Assembly: GCA_015680685.1 (NCBI GenBank)
Contig: MNCI01037919.1
Span: forward strand, 1-47,632
DNA from: Gnetum montanum
Lineage: Eukaryota > Streptophyta > Gnetopsida > Gnetales > Gnetaceae
Direction: 5' to 3'
Length of the DNA: 47,632 nucleotides
In this document: positions 10,050 to 20,021 of the stretch, piece by piece
Layout of the letters: every line of letters begins with the position of its first letter
How positions within the stretch are numbered: position 1 is the first letter of the stretch
The notes under the pieces: model-generated
What the model saw: only the letters and a program-made list of their open reading frames with translations
What the model was told of the DNA's origin: nothing
Database searches by the model: none
Program-made: the position numbers and the translations under genes

Positions 10050-13000
10050 CTACGATTTGACATGACACACATGTTAGCATCGTCATCAAAACTATGTATA
10101 ACAAGGATACAATTGTCCTACGATTTACCTGTGATGGTCCTGCGTTAGTTGAAAAAGGAATTTGTTCTAAGCCAACCCATAGACGTTGCATGATCTTGTA
10201 CTCAATAAGCTCAGACAAAAACCCATCTCCTAGATTAGTTCCAGCCTTAACCTTTTCCTTCTCCATAGGAGTCCATCGGGGTGGTTCAGGAAGAAGGAAG
10301 GGACAGTGGTCTACCCACTAGGGAGAGTCATTTCTCTCTCTGGGGAGGTGCTTACTTTCACTTGCTCCTAAAACTTTTGGAAGCATTGATGACATTAAGT
10401 AATAGCCGAAGGGACTGTGCTTCAACAATAGAATTCCTGTAATGTTGGCTATAGGCAGCACATTCTCACTTATGTACATGTTTGTGGTCCTTTTTTATCT
10501 ACCCCCATTCTTGGACCCTTGTGCTAAAGTCCTTCTAGTCTTGGTTCCTCTAAGCTAGGAGATTCATTTGCATCCATTGCTCGACTAGCTCACGGCTGGC
10601 TTGGATACTATTCCTTACAACCATCCAATAATGGGCCTAGTCAACAATGGTTATCTGCCAATCCCCATCATTGGTCTCCCAGGCCTGTACGAATTCGTTC
10701 CGAGATGCGAAATCCTCAACCCTATCAATTAAGGCCTCCTTCTCCTTCTCTGATTTCTGCATCCTCTTCCAGAGGTCTTCATTAACGTTTTGACACTCCC
10801 ATAAGGAGCAGGTAAAGAGTAATGCACATTTATGCATTTCATCGTAAATGTTGCATGGCACTACGGTTACCTCTGGTGAGGGTTCGGCGGAAGCATCTAG
10901 GTCAATGGGCTCTATGGGATCCCATTTGAGGCGAGCTCCTATAACATAAAAAATATCAGTTAGACACAACCAAGTAGCATAATGCCGCAATGCCAACAAT
11001 CCCTGTGTAACGATAGTGACATACCAATTGCAGGATTGACTCGTTCCAAGAGACTGAGCATATCATTCACGACGCCCTCCATAAAGGCGAATTTATCAGG
11101 AAACTCACCCCAAGGTTGAGTTGGTGTTACTGACGAGGGTACACCCTTATTACCTACTACCCCAAAATAAATTAGACATAAAGGCAATTGAGACATTACG
11201 ATGACTTAACAATAAAACCTCCAGGAGGAATAGCGTAATGTTTACCATTTGACGAAGGTCAAAATCACCAGTGATAAACTGTTTACCTTTCTCTGCTCTA
11301 GCCGAAAGGACCTCGACATCCTCTACTACTATCTCTTCTTTAGACACAAAAACTTGTGTGCCACCTGCTTTATTGATAGGGGCATTCTTTTCCAAAACTG
11401 GGCCCCTTCTCCACACAGTAAAACTATCACCCCTGTTTCAGGGGTCAACTTCTCCACACCTTTCCCTTTGTCTATCAAACAACACAATCAGTTAGTATAA
11501 AATTTCATTTACTTCCAATAAATGCTACATGATTCAATGATGTCTATATGTAGCATAGCTATTTATGCATTTCCCTACTTATCGGCTGGAGGATTATTCT
11601 TGTGAAACTTAATCTACACCCCTTTTCCCTCGCGCCTGTTGGATCGGTAGGCTCCTCAGCCAGATGAGGTTTCTTCCGCTACACTAATGAACTCACTATT
11701 TCAGCTGCCAGGTGCTTCCCCCTCAACACACTGCCAATGTAAGAAGGAAGTGCCCCACCCACGTTGTATTGGTCCCGCGCTGCAGGTGTCACCAAAATTT
11801 TAGTCATTACTGAAAACGACTTCCCGATTCCTTTAGGAGGATCTTGCAACCGGGTGGTGCCGAAAACTTAGGAAATCCATGGTTTGGAAACCTAGTTGTG
11901 GTTTTTCTGCACCCAAACTCCATCCCTATGAACTAGCAAAAATTCGGCAAAATGCCAAAAGAAATCTAGGAAGAAGGTGAAATGCATGTTGAAACGGGAC
12001 TCTAGCTTCTTGCAAAGCTTGATCATTTCAGCCTGTAGGCATTCAACAAAGTAGTTGGCCCAATTATACTATGTTCCCTCCTCCATGACCTCTAACATAA
12101 TCCGAGCATGCTCTATGATAAGGATTCTTCCCTGGGAGAGAAACTTTAGGAAGGCCTGGGCTTGGAAGAGGGGGTAAATGGTATGAGCCACCTCCAACTA
12201 GATCTTATTAGCAAGGATTCCCTTCACCTCTTTCTTAACGCCTAGCCACTCCTCTATCTCCTTCTAGTATTTAGAACTCATCTTTGACTTGTCCTCTACT
12301 AGAAGGCCATCGGAGGGAATGCCAAAGAGGTCAGCAAATAGCCGAGTGTTAATGACAAAACTCACACACATGTTACGCATGTGTTTGCAAAGATGCTCGG
12401 CTTCTTCGCTGAAGGAGTTAACTAGGGTTAACATTTCTTCTGCGGTGACATCTGAGATTATAGCTAAAAATAACTCCATCAGTCCAGCATCCTAGAGGTT
12501 ATTGGTTAAGACAGCTAGGGCTGGACTATGGCTGAGCCAACATTGGATTTCCTTTATGTTGCCATAATAAAAGAAGAGATTGCTCGCTTCACGACCGGAG
12601 GCCATAATTGTGATCTCCCATGATTCCCTAACTATGAACATAAAGCAATGGTTAAGAAAATATAGTAAAATAAAACAATTTTATACATTTTTTCCAGCCC
12701 GTAACATTGTACAATCAACCACCATAACGTAATTTACCGCATCCAAATGGCAAAGGAAATGGAGGGATTTTCTCTTGCACATTTCGCGATGGTGAGAGGA
12801 GGATCCAAAGTGCAATCCTTATCCAGCCACCTGATTCTTTTACACCTAATGAATAATTTGACATAGCAAGTAGGGTAATGTGGGATTTCAAATTCTAGTT
12901 GTCCCATGACACTAGCCCGTACATTGCTAATAGAAGTAAACTCCTTTATGGCTATTTTGGGCACAGACAATGCATCTGTATCCCCCTAAAGACCATCCTT

Positions 13001-13099
13001 ATTGATGAAGAATCTACAACATAGAATGTGGACAACTCTTTATACTTGACACTAATTCAAACAATGGTTAGCATATTATAACGCCACAGAAACACTTAC

Positions 13100-13549
13100 C
13101 CACCTGCATAATACACAATGCCAGGTGGATTCTGGAAGTAATTCGTAAGATGATGAGCCAAAAAAAGAGTGTTGTAGGTGTGATAAAAATTAAACCTAGG
13201 CATCTCCCAGATCCAAGACAAATGCCTCAAACCCTTAGCACTCTATTCCCGGTCTTGCACCCGTGCGGTTTCGATTGAGCCATCCACCAAAAATGTTAAG
13301 ATGCTCTGCGTTGACCCAACCAGTAGCATCTCCAGAATGATGGTGGCTGTCTCAGCCAGTAGATGCAACTAGATAATTACCCTAAAATTACGCAACAGAA
13401 ACTGCAAAAACTCCCGTGTGCCTCTTTGGAACCAAATCGCCTCCTACTTTACACGAGCATGAGGAGGAGGAACATTGGCCATGGGGACATGTAAACAGCA
13501 TAGAACACCCACAATGTCCAAGATGATCAAGACAGGCTTTGACATAATC
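13100..13549 (-). pseudogene. Antisense exon 2, HAD/NIF phosphatase-like domain, copy C
   Basis: The exon reads LIILDIVGVLC, then FLQFLLRNFRVII, and ends with YNTLFLAHHLTNYFQNPPG. This follows the order of the NIF/FCP1-like HAD family: motif I (h-D-x-x-G-x-L) holding the nucleophile Asp, 'cReFL.fl...F.v.iWSS' (A and B keep IIWSS), then 'yN..NTLl...... NPp'. Where the family has a DD pair after NTLL (motif IV, metal binding), all three copies have uncharged or basic residues, so an active phosphatase is unlikely. The exon is 450 bp, a multiple of three, bounded by AAAG|G and GG|GTAAGT. Three in-frame stops are present. The assignment rests on motif order read by eye, not on a profile search. 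Confidence 0.55.
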
Positions 13550-14173
13550 CTTTACAATAAAACACATTACCATTAGACAAACAACTTAGACATAAAAATC
13601 CATTACGCAACATTAGGGTTCTCATTACCTCGACTCCTAGAAAATTACATGTTGTGCTAGAAATGCATGGCCAAAACTGCCCAAACCCTTGCAACGGCGC
13701 AATGTCTGTCCTGACAATGATGATGAAGGTAACACTGCATATTCTCCCAGCATAACATGCAACTACTACAGGCGAGACAACGGAATCCTATTTATACTAC
13801 ACAAGGGTACAATACCTGGACCCTCCAGTTATACATTATATTTGAACAGTATTACCCAACATTACCCAAACCCTTGCGATAGTACAAGGTTTGTCCCTAA
13901 TAGCGGTGATAAGGATAATATCAGAAACTATAATAGCTTAACCCGTGCAAGAAAATATCAACGCTCGACATAATACACATCTTAGAAATAGATACAATTG
14001 TGATGGCATAACAATGAAAATAATAATCATGCAGGAGTGTGAAAGGCGAATTACCGGGTGAGTCGATTAACCTCCCGAGTTTCGACCCTGGCCTTTGAAA
14101 CCCACTGCAAACTCTCCTGCACTTCATCAATCTTCGTCAACTTGGCATGTTTGCCTTTGGTCTTTGGTGCCAT

Positions 14174-14889
14174 AGTTACAATTGAACAAACCTTCGCAAA
14201 GTCATCTGCTTACGCCTTACTTCTGCTTTCTTTCTGCTATAGCCTAATTCAAATTTGCGATGTCTACAGTCTGCTTTGAGAATGAACCACTGACTTATAA
14301 ATGTAATGGTTGAAACTAACAGTTTCTATATCCGATCAATGCGAAATTTTCTTGAAACGCTAGTACATCAGTGTGACATGAAGCATGAAGATCACAACAT
14401 TAATCTCATAGATATCATATAGATTGTGATCCAAAAAGACCCTAAACTAATGCGTAGCTTATCGTCTCATAATTTGATTGCATTAACTACGGTCTGCACA
14501 AAATTCTAAATTCACTATTTTGACACATTATACGTGCCATGTTACACCTTTCATCGTAATTCATAGAAGTCTTACGCGAACATCTAGGAAACCATGCTTG
14601 CTACTTTCTTACAAACTATGTATATTATGACGGTCTGCTAAGACCTTCAAATGGAAATCCCTTTAACATGCATCTCTAAGAAAACCTTCTATCACTCCAA
14701 CAAATCAACAAAAACAATGTAACAACCTCCATTTTGGCATTTTTTGTAGGTCAATTCGCAAATGAACACAGCTTTATTCACACCGTTAGCCCTCACAGGC
14801 CTATATGGAAAAACTATTAGACACCTCAACCACGCATGGGTAGGAACTGATGCTCCCCTTTGTGATACAACCATAGCAACATCAGAAAT
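14174..14889. other. Spacer between antisense gene and RT, copy C
   Basis: Holds the antisense promoter region and a divergent copy of the short repeat (AAAAAGACCCTAAACTA at about 14431). No plus-strand domain is visible until RT homology starts near 14890. It corresponds to 19867-20786 in A and 36368-37272 in B. Confidence 0.5.
14294..14302 (-). promoter_or_regulatory. Minus-strand TATA box for antisense gene, copy C
   Basis: The minus strand reads CATTTATAAGTC about 125 bp upstream of the exon 1 ATG at 14173. The equivalent place in copy A has GCTATAAATGGGG. A plant TATA box 30 bp before a start site would give a ~90-nt 5' UTR, which is plausible. Position and partial conservation support it; there is no expression evidence. 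Confidence 0.5.
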
Positions 14890-15812
14890 ATCCCCAGACT
14901 ATCCAGAACATTTAGCCTGAACCCTAGATCTGGAGGCTAGTGATGTGACTGAGGACCCCCTCACTGAGGTCATTATGGTTACATAAAAAGGAGAAAGTAA
15001 AACTCTAAAGGTTAGTTCTCTCCTTGACCAATAGATGCAGAGCGGCATAGTGCAAATGCTCCAAAATAACACTGCGGTATTCGCATGGTCATACGAGGAC
15101 ATGCTAGGTTTAGACTCGAGACTAATACAACACAACATAGTTTTAGACCTGCATATCAAAGCAGTTAAATAGAAGGCATGAAAGATTAAGCTTGAAATTG
15201 TGCTAGTAGTACGTGATGAAATCACTAAGTTATATTAGGTTGGATTCATTCGCGCGGTTGATTATTTAGACTAGGTGTCGAACATCATAGCTGTCTCTAA
15301 GAAAACAGGGGGAATATGTGTCTATATAGACTTCCACAATCTGAACAAGGCCATGATTAAAGACAACTTCTTATTACCAAGTATCGACCAACTTATCAAT
15401 ACAATAGCCGGCCATGTGTTACTATCCTTTATGGATGGGTTTTTGGGCTATAATCTAATTCGTATCAACCCAAAACACCAACTGACTACAACTTTCATGA
15501 TCCCCTGGCAAAATTTTTGTTACACCATGATGCCTTTTGGGTTAAAGAATGCTAGAGCAACTTATCAATGGGCTATCACATACATCTTTAGTGATTACCT
15601 CTTAGAGAGACTGAACGACTACGTAGATGACATAGTTGTCAAATCTAAGAAGTTGGAAGATCACTCAAAAGACCTAGAGTTAATCCTTAAATGATGTCTC
15701 AAGCATGACCTATGGCTCAACCTAAGAAAATACGTATTCAGAGTCAAAACTGGGTTCATGTTGGGGTTTGTGGTATTGGATACTAGCATCCGAATTGACC
15801 CTGGTAGGTTGT
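14890..15812 (+). pseudogene. Ty3/gypsy reverse transcriptase, copy C
   Basis: RT domain that would copy genomic RNA into cDNA. From about 14905 the frame reads VFAWSYEDMLGLD (Pol linker common in Tat/Athila), then VGFIRAVDY, GGICVYIDFHNLNKA, LLPSIDQLINTIAGH, LLSFMDGFLGYN (first Asp), MMPFGLKNARATYQ, and the catalytic box YVDD at 15620-15631. LGFVV precedes a breakpoint near 15812. Stops occur before 15275 (for example VK*KA*K) but 15275-15694 is open. The RT thumb and connection are lost at the deletion junction. Confidence 0.88.
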
Positions 15813-15831
15813 AATTTATTAGGTAGTTCAT

Positions 15832-15909
15832 CTTGAGATTAACGAGCAAGTTACACCCCATGCAACATCTGCTCGAGATTAACGAGCAAGTTACACCCAT
15901 GCAACATAG
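15832..15909. repeat. 40-bp tandem duplication at a deletion junction
   Basis: GAGATTAACGAGCAAGTTAC occurs at 15835 and again at 15875, each followed by ACCC(C)ATGCAACAT. The sequence jumps here from RT (copy A equivalent ~21960) directly to the second RNase H (copy A equivalent ~22880), and CATGCAAC is present at both places in A. The duplication and shared octamer mark a microhomology deletion of roughly 900 bp. Confidence 0.8.
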
Positions 15910-16143
15910 TAGCTGATGCACTAGCCACGCTGGCTTTAAATGTGCCATCACATTTGCTTGCCACCTTGCCCTATTTAATGATAGAATGCATAGACCCTAT
16001 TTTTCAAGTGGCACAAATCTCTTCATTGAGCATCAGAGGAATGCCAGAATGGTACAACAACATTAAAACTTACCTTCTGCATGGAAAACCACCACACGAG
16101 TTAACACCTACACAAAAGGATGCAGTCCGCAAGACACTGAACT
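15904..16143 (+). pseudogene. RNase H end and integrase N-terminal remnant, copy C
   Basis: VADALATLALNVPSH holds the last Asp of the second (Tat-type) RNase H. It continues through LMIECIDPI and MPEWYNNIKTYLLHGKPP (the linker to integrase seen in A and B) and ends with VRKTLN and a stop. The zinc finger and catalytic core of integrase are absent, so a second deletion runs from about 16145 into the pre-LTR repeat zone. Confidence 0.8.
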
Positions 16144-16149
16144 GAAAAA

Positions 16150-16407
16150 ATCTTCGACCATCCGCCATGACGCAAAAAAGGTAAGAATCCATCTACTAAG
16201 ACATTAAATAGGGTAGACTTGTCTCTAGGTCATGACACAAAATTGACACCCATAGCACAGTTTGCTGGGACCATAAACTAGCTCTTCCATCGTCTGCTAT
16301 GACGTAAAACTAGCACACTTCAGTTTGCCCAGACTTTAAACTAGGACCATGGTCTGCTGGGACTTAAAACCAGCAACAATGGTCCACCAGGACTTAAAAC
16401 TAGAATC
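16150..16407. repeat. Pre-LTR short-repeat array, copy C
   Basis: Irregular 30-45 bp units with the form GTCTGCTGGGACTTAAAACC or CCAGGACTTAAAACTAG, at least five times between about 16255 and 16405. The same array precedes LTR2 and LTR3. The core AAACTAG(CA) also marks the post-protease array. Confidence 0.75.
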
Positions 16408-18797
16408 TGCCAAGCAAGCGTGATCATTCTTGCATGGCCTCCTTACCAACCAGAATGGGTAGGGCGTTGGAATAGATGCAATGCTGCTACCCTACCGGCA
16501 TCCTACTAATTCCTCGGATATTCCAAAAGGCATACTACTAACCCCTCGAAGATGCTGCTACAATAGCCACTCTATGGTTGCAACTCCTGGGGTTAGCTTC
16601 GCTATTTAGAGCCCTAAGGAAACTATGGTTGTCCATGACCTTGGTGGCCTCCACCCGTCGCTACCACTAGACTCTAGCCTATCAGATTCATCTAACTGGT
16701 TCTTTGCCAGTCTGGTTGTCGATGGTAAAATCTTGGACCATGGCATCAACATTGGGACCCTTGCCTCTTGCTATGGTTCCTTCTCCATGACATGCTCTCC
16801 CCTTCTCTCTTTGGACGGCAGTTGTTTCAATAGCCTCCCTAGCGATTAGGATGATTACTTTAGTTACCTGTTCTCTGTTATGTTTGCAGGTTACTTGTTA
16901 CGATAACATTGTTTAAGAACACATTCACTAGGAGGGCGAGGTGTCACAGCATTCTGAGGTGGCTGCTCCGGATAGCTTGGCTACTTGGAAATGCAAACCC
17001 TACTTTCTTATCACCATCAGATACCTTATTTCACTTTCTGCCTTCCTTATTCTTACAACTGCCTTTATCCTCTTCTCCTGTTTGTACAAAAACTGAATGT
17101 ATAGGCACTCTTTCGCACACGATAATCATCCATGACTTGGTGTAATGCAACTCACCTCATGGAAAGCATCACCACCAAAATAAATAGGCTAGGCTAGGCA
17201 AAATGGATGTAAAAAAACTCATCCATGTCATACGGGCATAACACAACTCGCCCATGCAAGTCCTTCATGTGCAGTATAGCAGCATAACTTCTCGAAAAAA
17301 CACCCATGAAAAAGATGCCCAATAACATGTTTGCAAATGTTTCCTGTTCACATGCTTGAGTCTTCCCCGAACCTCATTCCTCTCACTTCTTTAAGATCTC
17401 TCCTATACTCCTTATGCCTCCCACCTTCGCAATTGCAGGTTTGATAGAGTGACATCTGAGCAGTTGCTAACAAACGTATTGACATCTTCACCCCTACGTT
17501 GTTTTGTATTCTTTGTCAATGCCTTTTGGGCAAGCCCTCTAAACATCAACAAAGAGGGGCCATTGAAACACCATGAAATTGCAAGATCTTAATGGTTCGA
17601 CAAAATCTGAAGGCTCAGGAAAGGATTTGCAACATGTCGTGCATTTCAGAAAGTTTCCTTTTTTCGGCTAAGGGCCTGTTATGCCACATTACGCAGTGTA
17701 GTGTAATAGACCCTAGAAAAGATTGAAAAGAACCAAAGGCTGCGCAACAACAACACTTTAGTTTTGAAGGTTCGCTATGTTACACTGAATTACGGTATGC
17801 AGTGTAATGTAGCATAATGCAAGCAGATGATCGATTTAATTGCAACAATGTAGACAAAAAATTTCAAGTATTGTGGTTCTTATGTCACGATACACTCTCT
17901 AGCGTATTATAGCGTAGCCATGGGACAATTCCCTATTGAAGATCTAAAAGTCCTCCAATGTTAAGGACAAGGGTGGTTACGCTATACTATGCTTCAAAGC
18001 ATAGCATAGTGTAGCATTGCAAGCTTCAGCTACAACACATCAAGTCAACGATATTTTGTGGGCCCAGGACATGCATCATCTAAACTGCGTTCTCCTCCTA
18101 ACCCTAGTCTTATAAATACCCTGGTGGACAACACTCAAAGGGTTGGCAGTTTTTGGCAATCTTTTGACAGTTCTAGCAGAGATTGGCAAGACGACAAGAA
18201 AGAATTGGTAATAGAAGAATATTGACGGTGATAGAGAGAAGATTTTGGCCAGAGACTCCAAGCTAGCAAGCATTTTGCTTCGAGCCTGACTCCCTTGCAC
18301 CAAGAATTGGCTAGTGAACAAGGTAGATTGGCCTTCGCTTGTTTAATCTCTAAGTAGCTTCTTGTTGATGTTGGGTACTTTGTCCAAACCGAAGTCCGCT
18401 TGTAAATCCTGTTGTATTCATCATTTTTTTATTTATAAGGTAGATCCCAGATCTCGGGATCATGCATATTCCAGATCCAATTCACTATGCCCTATTTACA
18501 TTGAATTTTATGATCATTTTGCATAGTTTACATCACCTTGATTATCTTCAAGATTTGATCTCAGAACATATCTCTTTTTCTCATAAATCGATAATATTTC
18601 TTCACATCAAATCATTGCCTCGTTATACAATCGTTGACAAGTTTACTGACTAAGTAAGTCCCTGTCTGATCGACAAGACTGTTCAGGGCACCTCAAATTT
18701 ATTTCTCTAGCACAACCCTTGCATGGATCCGATGTTAAAACTATGTACATGGAAATCCCCTCGGTGTTTCCAGCAATCGAAGTTTTCCATCGTTACA
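16408..18797 (+). mobile_element. LTR1, long terminal repeat of copy C subfamily
   Basis: Start placed at TGCCAAGCAAGCG after the pre-LTR repeats; end at ...CGTTACA, aligned with the ends of LTR2 (...TTTTGCA) and LTR3 (...CACTACA). Length is about 2.4 kb. It contains the U3 blocks ATGCAAACCC (~16993) and TGTAATGCAACTCA (~17141), also seen in LTR2 and LTR3, GCTA-rich palindromic motifs (17680-18020), a TATA box and the U5 block CTGTCTGAT near 18662. Large parts differ from LTR2/LTR3. The 5' edge is uncertain by tens of bases. Confidence 0.7.
18111..18118 (+). promoter_or_regulatory. TATA box of LTR1
   Basis: TATAAATACCCTGG is followed by ACACTCAAAG. The same TATAAATACCCT...ACACTCAAAG arrangement occurs at 26464 (LTR2) and 42982 (LTR3), 636-686 bp before the LTR end in all three. 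This marks the sense promoter and the U3/R border. Confidence 0.8.
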
Positions 18798-18799
18798 CC

Positions 18800-18817
18800 T
18801 GGTGACAAACATATAAT
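18800..18817 (+). promoter_or_regulatory. Possible degenerate primer binding site after LTR1
   Basis: Two bases after the LTR1 end the sequence reads TGGTGACAAAC. Ogre-type elements use a site beginning TGGCGAC complementary to tRNA-Arg; seven of the first bases fit with one transition. The match fades after that. The position right after the LTR is the main support. Confidence 0.3.
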
Positions 18818-18880
18818 GTTAGCATTCAACCGATATGACCAGAGTTGCATAATTCAGTGGAGCAAGGCTACAAAACTCAC

Positions 18881-19866
18881 CTGCCAGCACAATAGATAGT
18901 CCCCTGTGGGTTCTAAAAGCACATAGCCATGTAACATGTGAGGAACAATGTGTTGTAGCAGTGGTACTCAGGCATGTTCCAGATCTAGGCTAAATGTCTT
19001 AACCCTGATGAGTGTTGGTTGGATCCCTCTGCCTACCTACTCTCGATTTCCCCATCAATAAATAATCTTAGGATTCCTCAACTTGCCCCAGGCAGCATGG
19101 CTTCTACTATGCCGAATGCCTCCACCTCCTCCAAGGAAGACCAAATGATCATGCTAAAGTGGTCAAGTAGGAATTGTAAGAAGTCTTGTGCCCCATCCCT
19201 AAACCAAACCACTTTCTCCCCCATATGTATTTAAGAAGAAGGAATGTTGGCCACAGGTCGACCCACATGGCATAGAACTCCTCTAATATCCAAAACGATC
19301 ATTCGGGGCCTCGGCCCCACCCTACACGAGCCAATCAGCGAATGTTAGCATCATACTCAAAAGCAATACACGTGCAATGTATCAAAGCCTAGAAATCCAT
19401 GAATATAGTAGGGAATAACCTCCTACCCATGCGTAGTGTAGCAAGAGCATGAAATCCTAGCATAGCGAAAGCATGCGAATGAGCCTAGCGTCTAAGGATT
19501 TCACGCTATGACACGCTAGGGTCAAGTAGTTTAAAACTGCCCCAGCCCCTGCGGTTATGGCGACCATGGTGGTGGCGGTCTCAACAACCTTGCATGCAAC
19601 CACAATGTAACGTTTATGCATCATCCATGATTAAAACAGTGATAGAGGTAATGCAAAGGTTAATATGACATGACCACAAAAGATGCAAGTGGCCTAGAAT
19701 GATCGCAAAACAGCAGAAAGAACAAAACAAGAAAGCAAAGAAACACAATAGCTTACTAGCTCAATGGTGTGCTCCTCTATGATACAAAGCTCGCTTGTGG
19801 TGCATGCTCCAGAGTCTTCTCTACCTCCTCAGCTCTAGCAAGTAGCAAATGGATCTTAGGAGCCAT
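18881..19866 (-). pseudogene. Antisense gene fragment, exons 1 and 2, copy A
   Basis: Exon 1 is 19757-19866 (ATG at 19866; MAPKIHLLLARAEEVEKTLE, ending before GTAAGC). Exon 2 is 18881-19321 (441 bp, after GTGTAG, ending GGCAG|GTGAGT). Both lengths equal those of copy B. Exon 2 reads MIVLDIRGVLCHVG, VWFRDGAQDFLQFLL, MIIWSS, YNTLFL, NPQG: the HAD/NIF-like signature, with the motif I Asp kept and motif IV absent. There are stops in both exons, and the codon spanning the exon 1/2 junction would be TAG. The remaining exons were lost at the fusion with LTR1. Confidence 0.7.
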
Positions 19867-20010
19867 GGTCACAATTGTAGATGCATGCTCTTGGGTAAAA
19901 ATTGCTCCGCTAGTTGCTATTACAATTGCTTCATGCTCCCAAATTACCTTGTGCTCCGGTGTAGGCTCTACACTCTTACGGTAAAAATGGAAAAATTTCT
20001 AGGGTTTAAC

Positions 20011-20021
20011 CCCCATTTATA
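20011..20021 (-). promoter_or_regulatory. Minus-strand TATA box for antisense gene, copy A
   Basis: The minus strand reads GCTATAAATGGGGGTT, 155 bp upstream of the ATG at 19866. In copy B the same site is CTACAAATGGGGG (one transition kills the box). Together with the TATA at the matching place in copy C, this suggests a dedicated antisense promoter. Confidence 0.55.

Larger units (their letters stand above)
9693..14173 (-). pseudogene. Antisense multi-exon gene inside retrotransposon, copy C
   Basis: Inferred split gene on the strand opposite to gag-pol. Exons, 5' to 3': 14055-14173, 13100-13549, 12738-13013, 11579-12627, 11246-11471, 11025-11156, 10129-10938 (one frame jump inside) and 9693-10049, about 3.4 kb. 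Borders are GT...AG, for example GTAAGT after exon 2, and GTATGT...TTATAG between 11025 and 10938. The start is ATG at 14173 (MAPKTKGKHAK). The protein would be ~1,100 residues: a basic N-terminus, a HAD-like domain (exon 2), a ~350-residue unknown block with VMEEG.YNWAN (exon 4), a helical Glu/Lys-rich stretch with LKWDP and LWECQ.VNEDLWKR (10938 downward), and an acidic C-terminus. Copy B has the same exon order and matching residues. Several stops make it a decayed gene. Function unknown; it may be a captured host gene joined to an element-borne antisense ORF. Confidence 0.75.
8076..16407 (+). mobile_element. Copy C: 5'-truncated Tat-type Ty3/gypsy internal region
   Basis: Order on the plus strand: protease (8076-8938), an 84-bp tandem array, a minus-strand split gene (14173 down to 9693), RT (14890-15812), a scarred RNase H/integrase remnant (to 16143), a short-repeat array, then LTR1. 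It aligns with copy B from GCAGGCTCTAAA at about 8081 (B: GCAAGCTCTAAA at about 30808), so gag and the 5' LTR are missing. It is clearly more divergent from A and B than those are from each other, so it belongs to a different subfamily. Two deletions have removed most of RNase H and integrase. It is non-functional. Confidence 0.8.

Noticed and set aside
9681-10148. 155-codon plus-strand frame with hydrophobic, membrane-like composition
   Set aside because: It is the opposite strand of the acidic antisense exon: GAG/GAT-rich coding on the minus strand reads as Leu/Ile/Val-rich on the plus strand. The minus-strand frame has a phase-matched intron and a counterpart in copy B.
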